Assembly: GCA_023657465.1 (NCBI GenBank)
Contig: JAGTJX010000002.1
Location: 240,136 to 304,135, forward strand
Source of the DNA: Lysobacteraceae bacterium
GTDB lineage: Bacteria; Bdellovibrionota; UBA1018; JAGTJX01
Direction: 5' to 3'
DNA length: 64,000 nt
Position numbers and translations under genes: made by a program
Notes under the pieces: generated by a model
The model's database searches: none
What the model was told of the DNA's origin: nothing
The model's input: only the letters and a program-made list of their open reading frames with translations
In this document: piece after piece, positions 43,722 to 51,717 of the stretch
How positions within the stretch are numbered: position 1 is the stretch's first letter
Layout: every line of letters begins with the position of its first letter

Positions 43722-44276
43722 ATGAGTATCAAATATATTGGATTAATCGTTGGTTTTGTTTTTGGTTTGAATGCTTTAGTTCCTGACGAATCTTTTGCAC
43801 AAAGCAGTAGAAGTAGAAGAGCACGAAATGGTGGTTTATGTGCTACCCCAAAGACAGCTCAACAAAATAAGAATAGGAGAGATAAAGAGTATAAAAAACG
43901 ATTTGGACGTGGCTCTAATAAGACAACTGAAGTAGTAAAGCATACTCCAAAAGAAGTTCCAAAAAAACCTAGAGAAGTTCCTCAAGTCGGTGGAGGTCTT
44001 ACAGGACTTATTCCGCCTCCAGTAAAACTAACAGGAAAACCTAATTTGAACTTAAAGATAAATATTCCAAAAGGTAAAATGTGGACTGAGACTCAATCCC
44101 AAGCAAAAACTACAGTTGCGCGAAAACCGGGTGGAGGATCTGGTGTTGCAAGTTCAGGTACAGTTAATCGCAAGCCAAGTTCCTTAAAGCCTAAAGTTAC
44201 ATCAACCAGTCAAACCTACTATGAAACAGAAGGAAAGAAGTTCAAAAAAGTAGGAGAAGATTGGGTCCAGATGTAG
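43722..44276 (+). CDS. Exported basic low-complexity protein, copy B
   Basis: 184 residues; SD GAAGGAAG. Signal peptide about 1-26 (SIKYIGLIVGFVFGLNA, ends SFAQ) is a paralogue of copy A. The mature part is Lys/Arg/Pro/Gly-rich and probably disordered (KHTPKEVPKKPREVP, PPPVKLTGKPNLNLKINIPKG). It ends YETEGKKFKKVGEDWVQM. The KFKKV ending recalls KFKAV of copy A. No family recognised; the high positive charge suggests nucleic-acid, LPS or cell-wall binding (inference). Confidence 0.7.
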   Translation: MSIKYIGLIVGFVFGLNALVPDESFAQSSRSRRARNGGLCATPKTAQQNKNRRDKEYKKRFGRGSNKTTEVVKHTPKEVPKKPREVPQVGGGLTGLIPPPVKLTGKPNLNLKINIPKGKMWTETQSQAKTTVARKPGGGSGVASSGTVNRKPSSLKPKVTSTSQTYYETEGKKFKKVGEDWVQM

Positions 44277-44277
44277 G

Positions 44278-44310
44278 TTCTCTGAACCTAGTCGTCCCAT
44301 TCCTGATCTT
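44278..44310 (-). pseudogene. Remnant of the 3' end of a 114-residue-gene paralogue
   Basis: Read on the minus strand this encodes E-D-Q-E-W-D-D-stop-V-Q. It matches the last codons of the gene at 45298-45642 (S-D-Q-D-W-D-D-E-V-Q-stop) at most nucleotide positions. It is a duplicated scrap lying directly downstream of copy B, in the same convergent arrangement as the intact gene downstream of the third exported gene. Confidence 0.6.
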
Positions 44311-44344
44311 CAGGAAATCTTTTAATTAAAATTTAAAAAATTTG

Positions 44345-44378
44345 AAACCCCTAGCTGGAGATTCTAGCTGGGGGTTTT
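44345..44378 (+). terminator. Intrinsic terminator after copy B
   Basis: AACCCCTAGCTGGA pairs with TCTAGCTGGGGGTT (one bulge) and is followed by TTCATTTT. Homologous to the terminator at 43496-43530. Confidence 0.82.
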
Positions 44379-44448
44379 CATTTTCCGTCATCGATTAGAT
44401 TTAAGAAATTGCTTATCTGCAACGCCTATAAAACAAAGAAAAGTATGA

Positions 44449-44480
44449 TTTCATTAAAGACACAACTGTCTTTAATGAAA
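44449..44480 (+). promoter_or_regulatory. 14-bp perfect hairpin in the leader of the third exported gene
   Basis: TTTCATTAAAGACA and TGTCTTTAATGAAA pair perfectly around a 4-base loop, ending 34 bases before the ATG at 44515. It contains GACACAACT as in the leaders of copies A and B, and TTTAATAGA...GGGG follows in all three. So it is a diverged member of the same leader family. Regulatory hairpin, operator or RNA-stability element. Confidence 0.6.
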
Positions 44481-44514
44481 TGAATCTGGTTTAATAGAAG
44501 TAAGGGGAGATTTT

Positions 44515-45288
44515 ATGTTTAAAACAATTGTAATGCTTTCACTTGTTGTTAGCGGATTCAGTATGAATTCATACGCTCAGCGTAGTAACAACGCCAGAGG
44601 CAGAGATGAGCATGGAAAAAAACACTGCGGGAAAAATGAAAAAAAAGTAAAAGCAGCATCGGGTTTATGGACTTGTGTAAGTAAAGGACCTGATGGATCT
44701 GGAGCTAAAAGAGTAGCTAAAGAAGAAAAGAAAAATCTCAAAAAAGAGGCTAAGAAATTCAGAGAAGAACAGAAAAAGCTCGGGATAAAAGTATCTAAAA
44801 AAGATTCAATTCAAGCAGTAAAAGACAAAAAAGCTGACGAACTAAAAGCTAAACAAGATGCTCAGGCTTTAAAGAATCAAAAAGCTGCAGATGACAGAAA
44901 AGCTGCTCAAGAGAAGCAGAAGCAAGAGCAAGAGAAGCAGAGGCAAGCTCAAGAGCAAGAAAAGCAAAAATCTATAGAAGTTGAAAAGGAAAGGCAAAAA
45001 AGAATTGCTTCAGCTCCTCCTTGTCCTGCTAAAGGCGGATCTTATGCAGGAGGTAGTATTGGTGGTAGTAATGATCCTGTTAATCCATTTAATTACGATA
45101 TTCCAAATCACTTTGAATGTAAGGAGTTCGGAGCGAGATGCATTTGCGATAATCCAAGGACTGCAAATGCCGGTGAGGCTGGTTATGCAGCAAAAGATAA
45201 TCGAGGAACAATGTCTCCTGCTTGGGGAAAAGCGCATTCATTTAACTTAAGCTGTGAAAGTTTTTGTTCGAAATCTAATAAAGAATAA
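44515..45288 (+). CDS. Exported protein with long charged coiled coil, third member of the leader family
   Basis: 257 residues; SD AGGGGAG. Signal peptide about 1-21 (ends SYAQ), a short region with two cysteines (KKHCGKNEKK ... GLWTCVS), then a Lys/Glu/Gln/Ala helix from about 60 to 165 predicted as coiled coil (QEKQKQEQEKQRQAQEQEKQ). A C-terminal Gly/Cys region follows (PPCPAKGG, FECKEFGARCICDNP, SCESFCSKSN) with eight cysteines. No family recognised. It converges on the 114-residue gene, 9 bases apart. Confidence 0.72.
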   Translation: MFKTIVMLSLVVSGFSMNSYAQRSNNARGRDEHGKKHCGKNEKKVKAASGLWTCVSKGPDGSGAKRVAKEEKKNLKKEAKKFREEQKKLGIKVSKKDSIQAVKDKKADELKAKQDAQALKNQKAADDRKAAQEKQKQEQEKQRQAQEQEKQKSIEVEKERQKRIASAPPCPAKGGSYAGGSIGGSNDPVNPFNYDIPNHFECKEFGARCICDNPRTANAGEAGYAAKDNRGTMSPAWGKAHSFNLSCESFCSKSNKE

Positions 45289-45297
45289 AACGCTTAC

Positions 45298-45642
45298 TCA
45301 CTGAACCTCGTCGTCCCAATCCTGATCGGATGGACGATCAGCGCTAGGGTTTTTTAAGTATTCAGACATCTCGTATTCCAAGTGTTTACGGTAGGAACGG
45401 GTGAGCAACTTCAGCTCATCCGTTTCTGCGTTTTTCTCTAGAGCATGAAATAGAATCTTCCCGCGAGTCATCATGGAGAGATCAAGCTTCCCCATCTTCT
45501 TGCGCTCTTCCTGAAATTGAATCATCTCTTCTAGGAGTTCCAGTTTATCCATGACTAAGATTCGTGCCTTGTAGGCATGATCTTCGGATTCGTACTGTCT
45601 GATCTCACGGAGACGTTGGAGTTGGATCACGTTGGAGGACAT
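45298..45642 (-). CDS. Hypothetical helical cytoplasmic protein
   Basis: 114 residues, charged, almost all helix (SNVIQLQRLREIRQYESEDHAYKARILVMDKLELLEEMIQFQEERKKM) with an acidic tail DQDWDDEVQ. No motif recognised. Its 3' end is duplicated as a remnant at 44278-44310. Confidence 0.65.
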   Translation of the reverse strand: MSSNVIQLQRLREIRQYESEDHAYKARILVMDKLELLEEMIQFQEERKKMGKLDLSMMTRGKILFHALEKNAETDELKLLTRSYRKHLEYEMSEYLKNPSADRPSDQDWDDEVQ

Positions 45643-45971
45643 AATTGTTACAAACCTTTCTGTTAAAGCACTTGGAGCTTCGCACGAAACAGCTTCGCTG
45701 TTCCCCGCTTGCTCAGTGCAACTGGGGTGCCAAACTCACGGAGAGGCCAGCTCTCACGTATTGGCTATTGCAGGAGTTTTGGGGTTTGTCACCCTGCCTA
45801 GGCATGTAGGAGTTACAGGGGTGTCTTGAGTGTGGTCATTTTGAGTCAAACTCATACTCAGGAATCCTTTCTGTTATGTTTCATAAATTACATTCGTAGT
45901 GGAGAAAATGAAGCATAATTCACACTCTTAGTGGAGAAAATGAAGCACTAGTCGTCAGTATATTGATTCTA
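45643..45971. other. Gene-free stretch with a 32-bp tandem duplication
   Basis: No credible gene in about 330 bases. It contains a small AACAGC/GCTGTT hairpin near 45690 and, at 45882-45945, two tandem 32-base units sharing 28 positions, each ending TAGTGGAGAAAATGAAG. The tandem lies just downstream of the SDR stop. Possibly the remnant end of a mobile element; no transposase is visible. Confidence 0.6.
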
Positions 45972-46718
45972 CTAGTTTCTCTTCACAGGGAGAGCGCCGA
46001 ACGACTGAGATACGGGCATCATTGAAATCGTATTGATGTTCACGTGAGCAGGGAGGCTTGTACACCAATACACAGTCTCAGCAATGTCTTCGGGAGTGAT
46101 GGGAGTCGTACCTTCGTAGAGTTGTTTCGCTCTAGCCTCATCGTTTTTGAATCGCACGACAGAGAACTCAGTCCCACTGCAGAGTCCGGGTTCGATATCG
46201 GTCACTCGAATCGGAGTGCCGTGTAGGTCTGCTCTCAAGTTTAGGCTCAGTTGCCTAATGAACGCCTTGGTCGCACCGTAAACGTTGCCTCCTGGATAGG
46301 GGAACTCTGCTGCGACTGATCCCATGTTGATGATGTGACCACGCTCGCGTTTCACCATTCCTGGCAGGATGGCGTGAGTGCAATTTAAGACTCCATTGAT
46401 ATTGGTCTTCACCATTTGATCCCAGTCACTGAGCTGTGCGTTTTGGGCAAGGTCTAATCCTAAAGCTAATCCCGCATTGTTCACGAGCAGAGTGATGTCT
46501 CGAAACCCTTGAGGAAGGTGAGCGAGCTCATGAGTGATCTTGGGTTGATCGGTGACGTCTACTGCAAGACCTAAAAACGAGGTGCCAAGCTCTGCCTCGA
46601 TAGTCTTCAGCTTCTCTTCACGTCTTGCGATGCCGATCACCTTATAGCCTTCGTGAACGAGTCTTCTCGCAATGGCTAACCCAAAACCTGAACTCACTCC
46701 TGTTACGACTGCAATCAT
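45972..46718 (-). CDS. Short-chain dehydrogenase/reductase (YdfG-like)
   Basis: 248 residues. Cofactor motif TGVSSGFGLAIARRL, NNAGLALGL, Ser in NMGSVAAEFPYPGG and the catalytic Y-G-A-T-K. EPGLCSGTEFSVVRF and the C-terminal INTISMMPVSQSFG match the YdfG group (NADP-dependent 3-hydroxy acid/serine dehydrogenases). It overlaps the ATPase gene upstream by 4 bases. Confidence 0.92.
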   Translation of the reverse strand: MIAVVTGVSSGFGLAIARRLVHEGYKVIGIARREEKLKTIEAELGTSFLGLAVDVTDQPKITHELAHLPQGFRDITLLVNNAGLALGLDLAQNAQLSDWDQMVKTNINGVLNCTHAILPGMVKRERGHIINMGSVAAEFPYPGGNVYGATKAFIRQLSLNLRADLHGTPIRVTDIEPGLCSGTEFSVVRFKNDEARAKQLYEGTTPITPEDIAETVYWCTSLPAHVNINTISMMPVSQSFGALPVKRN

Positions 46719-47851
46719 TTGAGCTTCTCCTCTAAACAGAATTTATTGAACGGAATCACTCTTCCACCTCGGTCTGCATAACCATAATCCTTTGTACCTA
46801 AATGAACTTGGTAAATTTTTGGTATTTTGTAACGATCTTGATAATACTTTAGCGAAGGTTGTAGAGACTTCTCGCCTGTTTTACATTCGACGGCGAAGAG
46901 TGGTGTCTTGTCTCTAGTGACAACAAAATCAATTTCACGTCCTTCGACATCGGCGATGTATCTCAACTCCATACGGTGGCCTTTGGTGTCTTCATGAAAA
47001 TGACAGAATTTGAGTAAATGTCCTGCAACACAGTTTTCGAACTGTGCTCCAGAGTTAGGAACTTGCGACCAATCCCAGAGGTAGAGTTTTTGCGTTTTCT
47101 TAATTGCTTTGATTCTGTTTTTAGGAACATAAGGAGCAATCCGATAACAAAAATATACTCTTTCAAGAAGAGTGATCCATCTATCAATGGTGTGAGGGGA
47201 GAGAGACAGATCTTCTTGAAGGCTTTTGATTGAGAGAGGTGAAGATATTTTCTGAAAAAGTAATTCAACTAATAACTCTAATAGGCTCACGTCTTTTACA
47301 GATTCGAGATCTGTGAGGTCTTGGGTCACTACTCTGGAAGTGTACTCACGTTGCCACCTACTTAAGTGATCTTCGTTTTGTTTGGTATAGGGTTCTGGAA
47401 AACCACCGAATTTCAACAAGTTTTTGATGAGAGATGCATCACAAGTTTTACTCAGTTCAGGAAGAGTGAAGGGGTGAAGTCTATAGTAGTGATATCTTCC
47501 TACGAGAGAATCTCCTCCTTTTCTAAAGTGATCAAGCCTTGCAGAGCCAGTCACTAAAATTTTTGTTTCAGGAAAATGTTTATCAAATGTACCTTTGACG
47601 AGAGTTCTCCAAAGACGGTATTTATGGATTTCATCTAAAACGAGTATTTTCTGATCCCGATAAAATTCATTCTTCACAATGAGTTTTCTGTCTCTGAGGT
47701 CGTCCCAACTCATGTAATCAGAGTTGTTTTCGAGGAGGGATTTGGCGAGTGTGGTTTTACCCACCTGCCTAGGACCTCCCAGGAAAACCATTTTTTCTTT
47801 CAAATCCGTTTCGATGTACTGTGTGAGGTAACGTACCGTAGTTATATGCAT
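46715..47851 (-). CDS. AAA ATPase with DUF4143 domain
   Basis: 378 residues from the ATG at 47851. Walker A GGPRQVGKTTLAK near residue 25; Walker B ILVLDEIHKYRLW and arginine-finger region VTGSARLDHFRKGGDSLVGR. The C-terminal DUF4143 nuclease-like domain contains YRIAPYVPKNRIKAIKKTQKLYLWDW and EVDFVV-like GREIDFVVTRDKTPLFAVECKTG. This family is widespread, often mobile, and of unknown function. It is more A+T-rich than its neighbours. A strong promoter places transcription start almost at the ATG. Confidence 0.92.
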   Translation of the reverse strand: MHITTVRYLTQYIETDLKEKMVFLGGPRQVGKTTLAKSLLENNSDYMSWDDLRDRKLIVKNEFYRDQKILVLDEIHKYRLWRTLVKGTFDKHFPETKILVTGSARLDHFRKGGDSLVGRYHYYRLHPFTLPELSKTCDASLIKNLLKFGGFPEPYTKQNEDHLSRWQREYTSRVVTQDLTDLESVKDVSLLELLVELLFQKISSPLSIKSLQEDLSLSPHTIDRWITLLERVYFCYRIAPYVPKNRIKAIKKTQKLYLWDWSQVPNSGAQFENCVAGHLLKFCHFHEDTKGHRMELRYIADVEGREIDFVVTRDKTPLFAVECKTGEKSLQPSLKYYQDRYKIPKIYQVHLGTKDYGYADRGGRVIPFNKFCLEEKLK

Positions 47852-47859
47852 ATAGGTGC

Positions 47860-47887
47860 ATTTTACTACGGATATAAATGCAGTCAA
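47860..47887 (-). promoter_or_regulatory. Strong sigma-70-like promoter for the DUF4143 gene
   Basis: On the minus strand TTGACT (47887-47882), a 16-base spacer, then TAAAAT (47865-47860). The expected start is near 47853, two bases before the ATG at 47851, so the mRNA may be leaderless. TAGTAAAATG occurs twice around it (47859-47868 and about 47891-47900). Confidence 0.7.
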
Positions 47888-47944
47888 CTACATTTTACTA
47901 CTATACTCAAGCCCTGAGCAAATCCGTCCGAGAAGAACCTTGGT

Positions 47945-48445
47945 ATGGTATTGGGTTCTCACACATTATGGGTCATGGTTTTGCCAGTGGTTTTAGGGAT
48001 TCTCCCTCTCTCCACCCAGGCTCGCGAGCGCCAGCCTTCGAGTTTCGAACGTAAGTTGGCCGAGAGGTCACCTGAGGAGCAAGAGTATTTGAGGAAGATC
48101 GCTTCTGCGACTTCTATCAGCATCGAAGTCGCGGTCACAGGCCTGATGTTCGACGGGAAGAAAATGACCTTCACCTTGAGATCGAGCACACCTGAAGGTA
48201 GAAAATTCAAACACCGAACTTCAAAGCTCGTCTTCGATGAGAGTGATCGCAATCCAGAGTACGAGAAAATTTTCCATGCGATTTATACCTCAGGTAGGCC
48301 TTGTACTCTGGGTCTCAATAATGTGACCAAGGAATCTTACGAGAGTCAATTTAGTGTCGTTGAGGGGACTCCTGCAGGCTCGCTCAACACGATTTCTGGC
48401 TCTTGGCTCACCTATGTTTCCATTGGTGACGAACCCCTCAAGTAA
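47945..48445 (+). CDS. Exported protein of unknown function
   Basis: 166 residues (an ATG at 47975 is an alternative start). Signal peptide ends TQA. The remainder is a small alpha/beta domain (VTGLMFDGKKMTFTLRSSTPEGRKF ... KLVFDESD) ending GSWLTYVSIGDEPLK. No family recognised. First gene of a + strand run leading to the cupredoxin-like and CpaF-like genes. Confidence 0.65.
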   Translation: MVLGSHTLWVMVLPVVLGILPLSTQARERQPSSFERKLAERSPEEQEYLRKIASATSISIEVAVTGLMFDGKKMTFTLRSSTPEGRKFKHRTSKLVFDESDRNPEYEKIFHAIYTSGRPCTLGLNNVTKESYESQFSVVEGTPAGSLNTISGSWLTYVSIGDEPLK

Positions 48446-48493
48446 TTTTGGACACACTCCGAAACATTAAGAGAGAAGGAGTGGCTCCCATCT

Positions 48494-49108
48494 ATGGAAC
48501 GGTTGATCCACATTGTTTTATTACTAGGTTTAGCAAGTCACACATCAGCACATGCTGACGTGAGGTTCGTCGGTCAATCCGATATCACGAAGACTTACGA
48601 AGACGAGCAGTTTCCTGAATCGTCGTTCGGCGCGAAGCCAGTCGATCCAGTCTCAGGTCGTAGACCAGCATCGAGTGCTGCGCCTCTGGATGGAGCGCAA
48701 GCTTCGGATACAAACTCAAATTCTGTTGCTGCAGTCGAGACAGGCAAAACCAACAAGTTAGAGGAGATCATCCCTGATGCCCAGAAGGGCACTCAAGAAG
48801 TCGCTCTCATCGCAAGTGAGACGGGGTTCTATCCTCAGACATTATTCGTCACTCGTGGAGTGCCTGTGAGGATGTTCGTCACTGGCGCGTCCAAGGCTAA
48901 TCTCTGCGTGATGGTCGATTCATTCGATGTGAAGAAACAAATCAAATTCAACCGCGTAGAAGAAATCACTTTCTTACCGAAGTTCGCAGGTCAATTCCGT
49001 GTGCATTGTCCGATGACAGGAATGCAAGGCACTTTGGTGGTCAAAGAAGATTCACTCTCACAATCAACATCTAGATCGGTGGCATCTGAGCCCCATGGAA
49101 CAAAATAA
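48494..49108 (+). CDS. Exported cupredoxin-like protein
   Basis: 204 residues. Signal peptide ends SAHA. A Pro/Ala/Ser linker occupies about 40-95, then a cupredoxin-like domain: IASETGFYPQTLFVTRGVPVRMFVTGASKANLCVMVDSFDV and a strand FRVHCPMTGMQGTLVV. The H-C-x-M-T-G-M segment gives plausible copper ligands (Cys, His, Met), as in EfeO/NosZ-like single cupredoxins. It overlaps the CpaF-like gene by 14 bases. Confidence 0.8.
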   Translation: MERLIHIVLLLGLASHTSAHADVRFVGQSDITKTYEDEQFPESSFGAKPVDPVSGRRPASSAAPLDGAQASDTNSNSVAAVETGKTNKLEEIIPDAQKGTQEVALIASETGFYPQTLFVTRGVPVRMFVTGASKANLCVMVDSFDVKKQIKFNRVEEITFLPKFAGQFRVHCPMTGMQGTLVVKEDSLSQSTSRSVASEPHGTK

Positions 49109-50273
49109 CGACGCTCCTCGACCTTCTGCACCTCAGAAAACCATCTTCGAAGATGCGTTGGATAGCTTTTTGGCTCCAGTATTGCCTTATTTGAAAGACG
49201 ATAGTGTCAGCGAAGTCCTCGTCAACGGTCCCAACGAAATTTTCATTGAACGCAGGGGATTGCTCGAGCGAGTTCCTGATGTGAAATTCAAAGACGAGCA
49301 GAGTCTTCAAGCCGCAGTGAAGAACATTGCGCAATTCGTAGGTCGTAAGATCGACAACGAGAATCCGACACTCGATGGCCGTCTACCAGATGGATCACGT
49401 ATTCACGCAGTCTTGCCACCGTGTTCACGTAAGGGCACGACGCTCTCGATTCGTAAATTCTCTAAGGGCGTGCCGAGCTTCGTCGATCTCATCAACAAAG
49501 GTTCAATCTCTAAGGCAGCTGCAAGGTTCTTAGATGTGTGCATCTATCTTGCTAAGAACATCATCATTTCAGGCGGTACTGGTTCTGGTAAGACGACATT
49601 GCTCAACGTGCTTGGTGGGCGTATCCCAGGTACTCAACGTCTCCTCATCATCGAAGATGCATCAGAATTAAAAATTTTCACAGATCACGTCGTTTACTTC
49701 GAAACTAAACACGGTAACCACGAAGGCAAGGGTGCGGTCACGATTCGTGATCTCATTAAGTCTTCGCTCAGACTTCGTCCAGACCGTATCGTGGTTGGAG
49801 AGGTGAGGGGACCTGAAGCGCTCGATCTCATCACTGCGATGAACACCGGTCACGGTGGATCGATGGGCACCACTCACGCGAACACTCCGTATGATGGTCT
49901 CGTCAGGCTAGAGACCCTCTCGATGATGGGCGACACCCAAGTTCCGATCGCAGCGATTCGTAGACAGATTGCTTCTGCGATTTCGCTTGTTGTACAGATC
50001 AAGCGTCTCAGTGATGGATCACGTAAGGTAACTAACATCACCGAAGTCCTTCCTGAGGTTGACGAAAACGGTCGATATCAGACCCGAGATATTTTCTTAT
50101 TCGTTCAGCGTGGCAAAACCGCTGACCAAAAAATCGTAGGCGAGATAATTGCGACTGGATACATTCCTACTTTTATGGAAGAAATAGAAGTGAACCGTGT
50201 CCCCTTCGGCCGTGAGCAATTCCAAGCGCCTCAGTGGTATATTGATATGGTGAACAGCAAGAAAGTTGCTTAA
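49095..50273 (+). CDS. CpaF-like type II/IV secretion ATPase
   Basis: 392 residues. Walker A GGTGSGKTT (160-168) and the Asp box LLIIEDASELKI are present. Further motifs are RLRPDRIVVGEVRGPEALDLI (Walker B region), the His box MNTGHGGSMGTTHAN, and the AIRRQIASAISLVVQIKRLSDG finger. Length and motifs match CpaF/TadA rather than PilB/PilT. No TadB/TadC, pilin or secretin gene is nearby, so its machine lies elsewhere or it works without one. Confidence 0.94.
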   Translation: MEQNNDAPRPSAPQKTIFEDALDSFLAPVLPYLKDDSVSEVLVNGPNEIFIERRGLLERVPDVKFKDEQSLQAAVKNIAQFVGRKIDNENPTLDGRLPDGSRIHAVLPPCSRKGTTLSIRKFSKGVPSFVDLINKGSISKAAARFLDVCIYLAKNIIISGGTGSGKTTLLNVLGGRIPGTQRLLIIEDASELKIFTDHVVYFETKHGNHEGKGAVTIRDLIKSSLRLRPDRIVVGEVRGPEALDLITAMNTGHGGSMGTTHANTPYDGLVRLETLSMMGDTQVPIAAIRRQIASAISLVVQIKRLSDGSRKVTNITEVLPEVDENGRYQTRDIFLFVQRGKTADQKIVGEIIATGYIPTFMEEIEVNRVPFGREQFQAPQWYIDMVNSKKVA

Positions 50274-50295
50274 AAAAGTTTAGTAGTAACAAGTT

Positions 50296-51711
50296 ATGAC
50301 GTTTGATCTCATCGTGATTGGTTCAGGTCCTGCGGGAATGCGAGCGGCTATCCAAGCTGCCAAAGCAGGCAAACGTGTAGCCATAATCGAATCCTTCCCC
50401 CTGCTGGGCGGAGGTTGTGTTCACTACGGTACTCTTCCTTCTAAGTCTTTTCGTGAATCAGTTTACAGATACGCTCTGAGTTCGCGTGGAATGTTGGGTA
50501 AGGAAATCGAAGGCTCTGAAGATAAGGGTGGGGCTAAGACTCTTCCTGACATCATGAGGCTTTGGAAACGTAAGGAGCGCGTGATCGAAGGTGAAGCAGA
50601 AGTCGTGAAAGACAAACTCACTCGCAACAAGGTCAAAATTTTCAAAGGCAAAGCAACGTTCCTCTCTCCGCACGAATTAGAAGTGACGGATGAAGATTCA
50701 GCGACGCGTGTATTTAAGGGTGAGAAAATTTTCATCGCTGTCGGCGCCAATCCTGTTCCTCCTAAGACCATCAAAGTCGATGGTAAGTATGTGCTAGATT
50801 CAAATTCTGTTTTAGATCTCAGTGTCCTCCCCAAAACCATGGCAGTGTTAGGAGCAGGGATCATTGGTTGCGAATACGGAAGTATGTTCATGCTCGCAGG
50901 CACCAAGGTTCATCTCGTGGATAAACGTAACGAGATTCTCGCATCAGTGGACCGAGAGATTGTCTCTCATCTCACTAACTTCTTCGAAGATCATGGTCTT
51001 GAGATTATTTTGGAAGCTGACACCGAGTCAGTGAAGATCGTAGGCGATCAAGTCGAAGTGAAGCTTACGAATGGCCGCACTCTCACCGTCGACCGAGTGC
51101 TTGTCGCTATGGGACGTCGTGGGAATACCGAAGGCTTGGACTTAGACAAGGCAGGACTCACAGCAGACGACCGAGGACTCCTGAAGGTTAATGCGCATTA
51201 TCAGACAAGCGTGGATCACATCTACGCAGTCGGAGATGTGATTGGAGCTCCTGCGCTTGCATCTACTTCTATGGAGCAAGGTCGCATCGCTTCGGCGCAT
51301 GCGTTTGGGATTGTAGATCAACAGACGATGCCAACTAATTTTCCATATGGGATCTACACGATTCCCGAGATCTCGATGATCGGCGAGACTGAAGAGTCAC
51401 TCACAACAGCAGGGAGAGACTTCGTGGTCGGACGTGCACTCTATAAGGAAGTCGCACGCGGTCAGATCGTAGGCGATCAGTGGGGGATGCTGAAGCTCAT
51501 CGTCTGTCGTAACACTCTGAAGCTTCTAGGTATTCACATCATTGGTGACAATGCTGCTGAGATCATTCACATCGGACAATCCGTCATGCATTTCGGTGGA
51601 GATGTGAACTACTTCATCCACAACGTGTTTAATTATCCTACACTGGCTGAGGCTTATAAGACCGCAGCGTTTAATGCGATCAAGAATCTAGGCCAAGCAG
51701 AAGAGGAGTAA
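50296..51711 (+). CDS. sthA: Soluble pyridine nucleotide transhydrogenase (Si-specific)
   Basis: 471 residues, full-length flavoprotein disulfide reductase fold: FAD motif IGSGPAGMRAAIQAA (8-22), NAD motif AVLGAGIIGCEYGSMF, and the dimer-domain ending. The redox-active second Cys is absent: GGGC41-V-H-Y-G-T46-L-P-S-K, with Thr where lipoamide dehydrogenase has Cys. This is the pattern of SthA/UdhA. Equilibrates NADPH and NAD+. It follows the CpaF-like gene by 22 bases. Confidence 0.93.
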   Translation: MTFDLIVIGSGPAGMRAAIQAAKAGKRVAIIESFPLLGGGCVHYGTLPSKSFRESVYRYALSSRGMLGKEIEGSEDKGGAKTLPDIMRLWKRKERVIEGEAEVVKDKLTRNKVKIFKGKATFLSPHELEVTDEDSATRVFKGEKIFIAVGANPVPPKTIKVDGKYVLDSNSVLDLSVLPKTMAVLGAGIIGCEYGSMFMLAGTKVHLVDKRNEILASVDREIVSHLTNFFEDHGLEIILEADTESVKIVGDQVEVKLTNGRTLTVDRVLVAMGRRGNTEGLDLDKAGLTADDRGLLKVNAHYQTSVDHIYAVGDVIGAPALASTSMEQGRIASAHAFGIVDQQTMPTNFPYGIYTIPEISMIGETEESLTTAGRDFVVGRALYKEVARGQIVGDQWGMLKLIVCRNTLKLLGIHIIGDNAAEIIHIGQSVMHFGGDVNYFIHNVFNYPTLAEAYKTAAFNAIKNLGQAEEE

Positions 51712-51717
51712 GAATAA

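Noticed and set aside
44981..45250. 89-codon frame inside the third exported gene
   Set aside because: Alternative frame of a gene with a good signal peptide and SD; its Ile/Leu/Met-rich sequence is a by-product of the real coding frame.
45632..45829. 65-codon + strand frame in the gene-free gap
   Set aside because: Begins antisense to a real gene start, no SD, no recognisable composition; the gap is better described as non-coding.
45882..45945. Possible CRISPR remnant
   Set aside because: Only two units, directly abutting with no spacer between them and no cas gene in the window.
50296..51711. Lipoamide dehydrogenase or mercuric reductase
   Set aside because: The second redox Cys is replaced by Thr (C41-x4-T46), which is the SthA pattern; no pyruvate dehydrogenase genes are adjacent.
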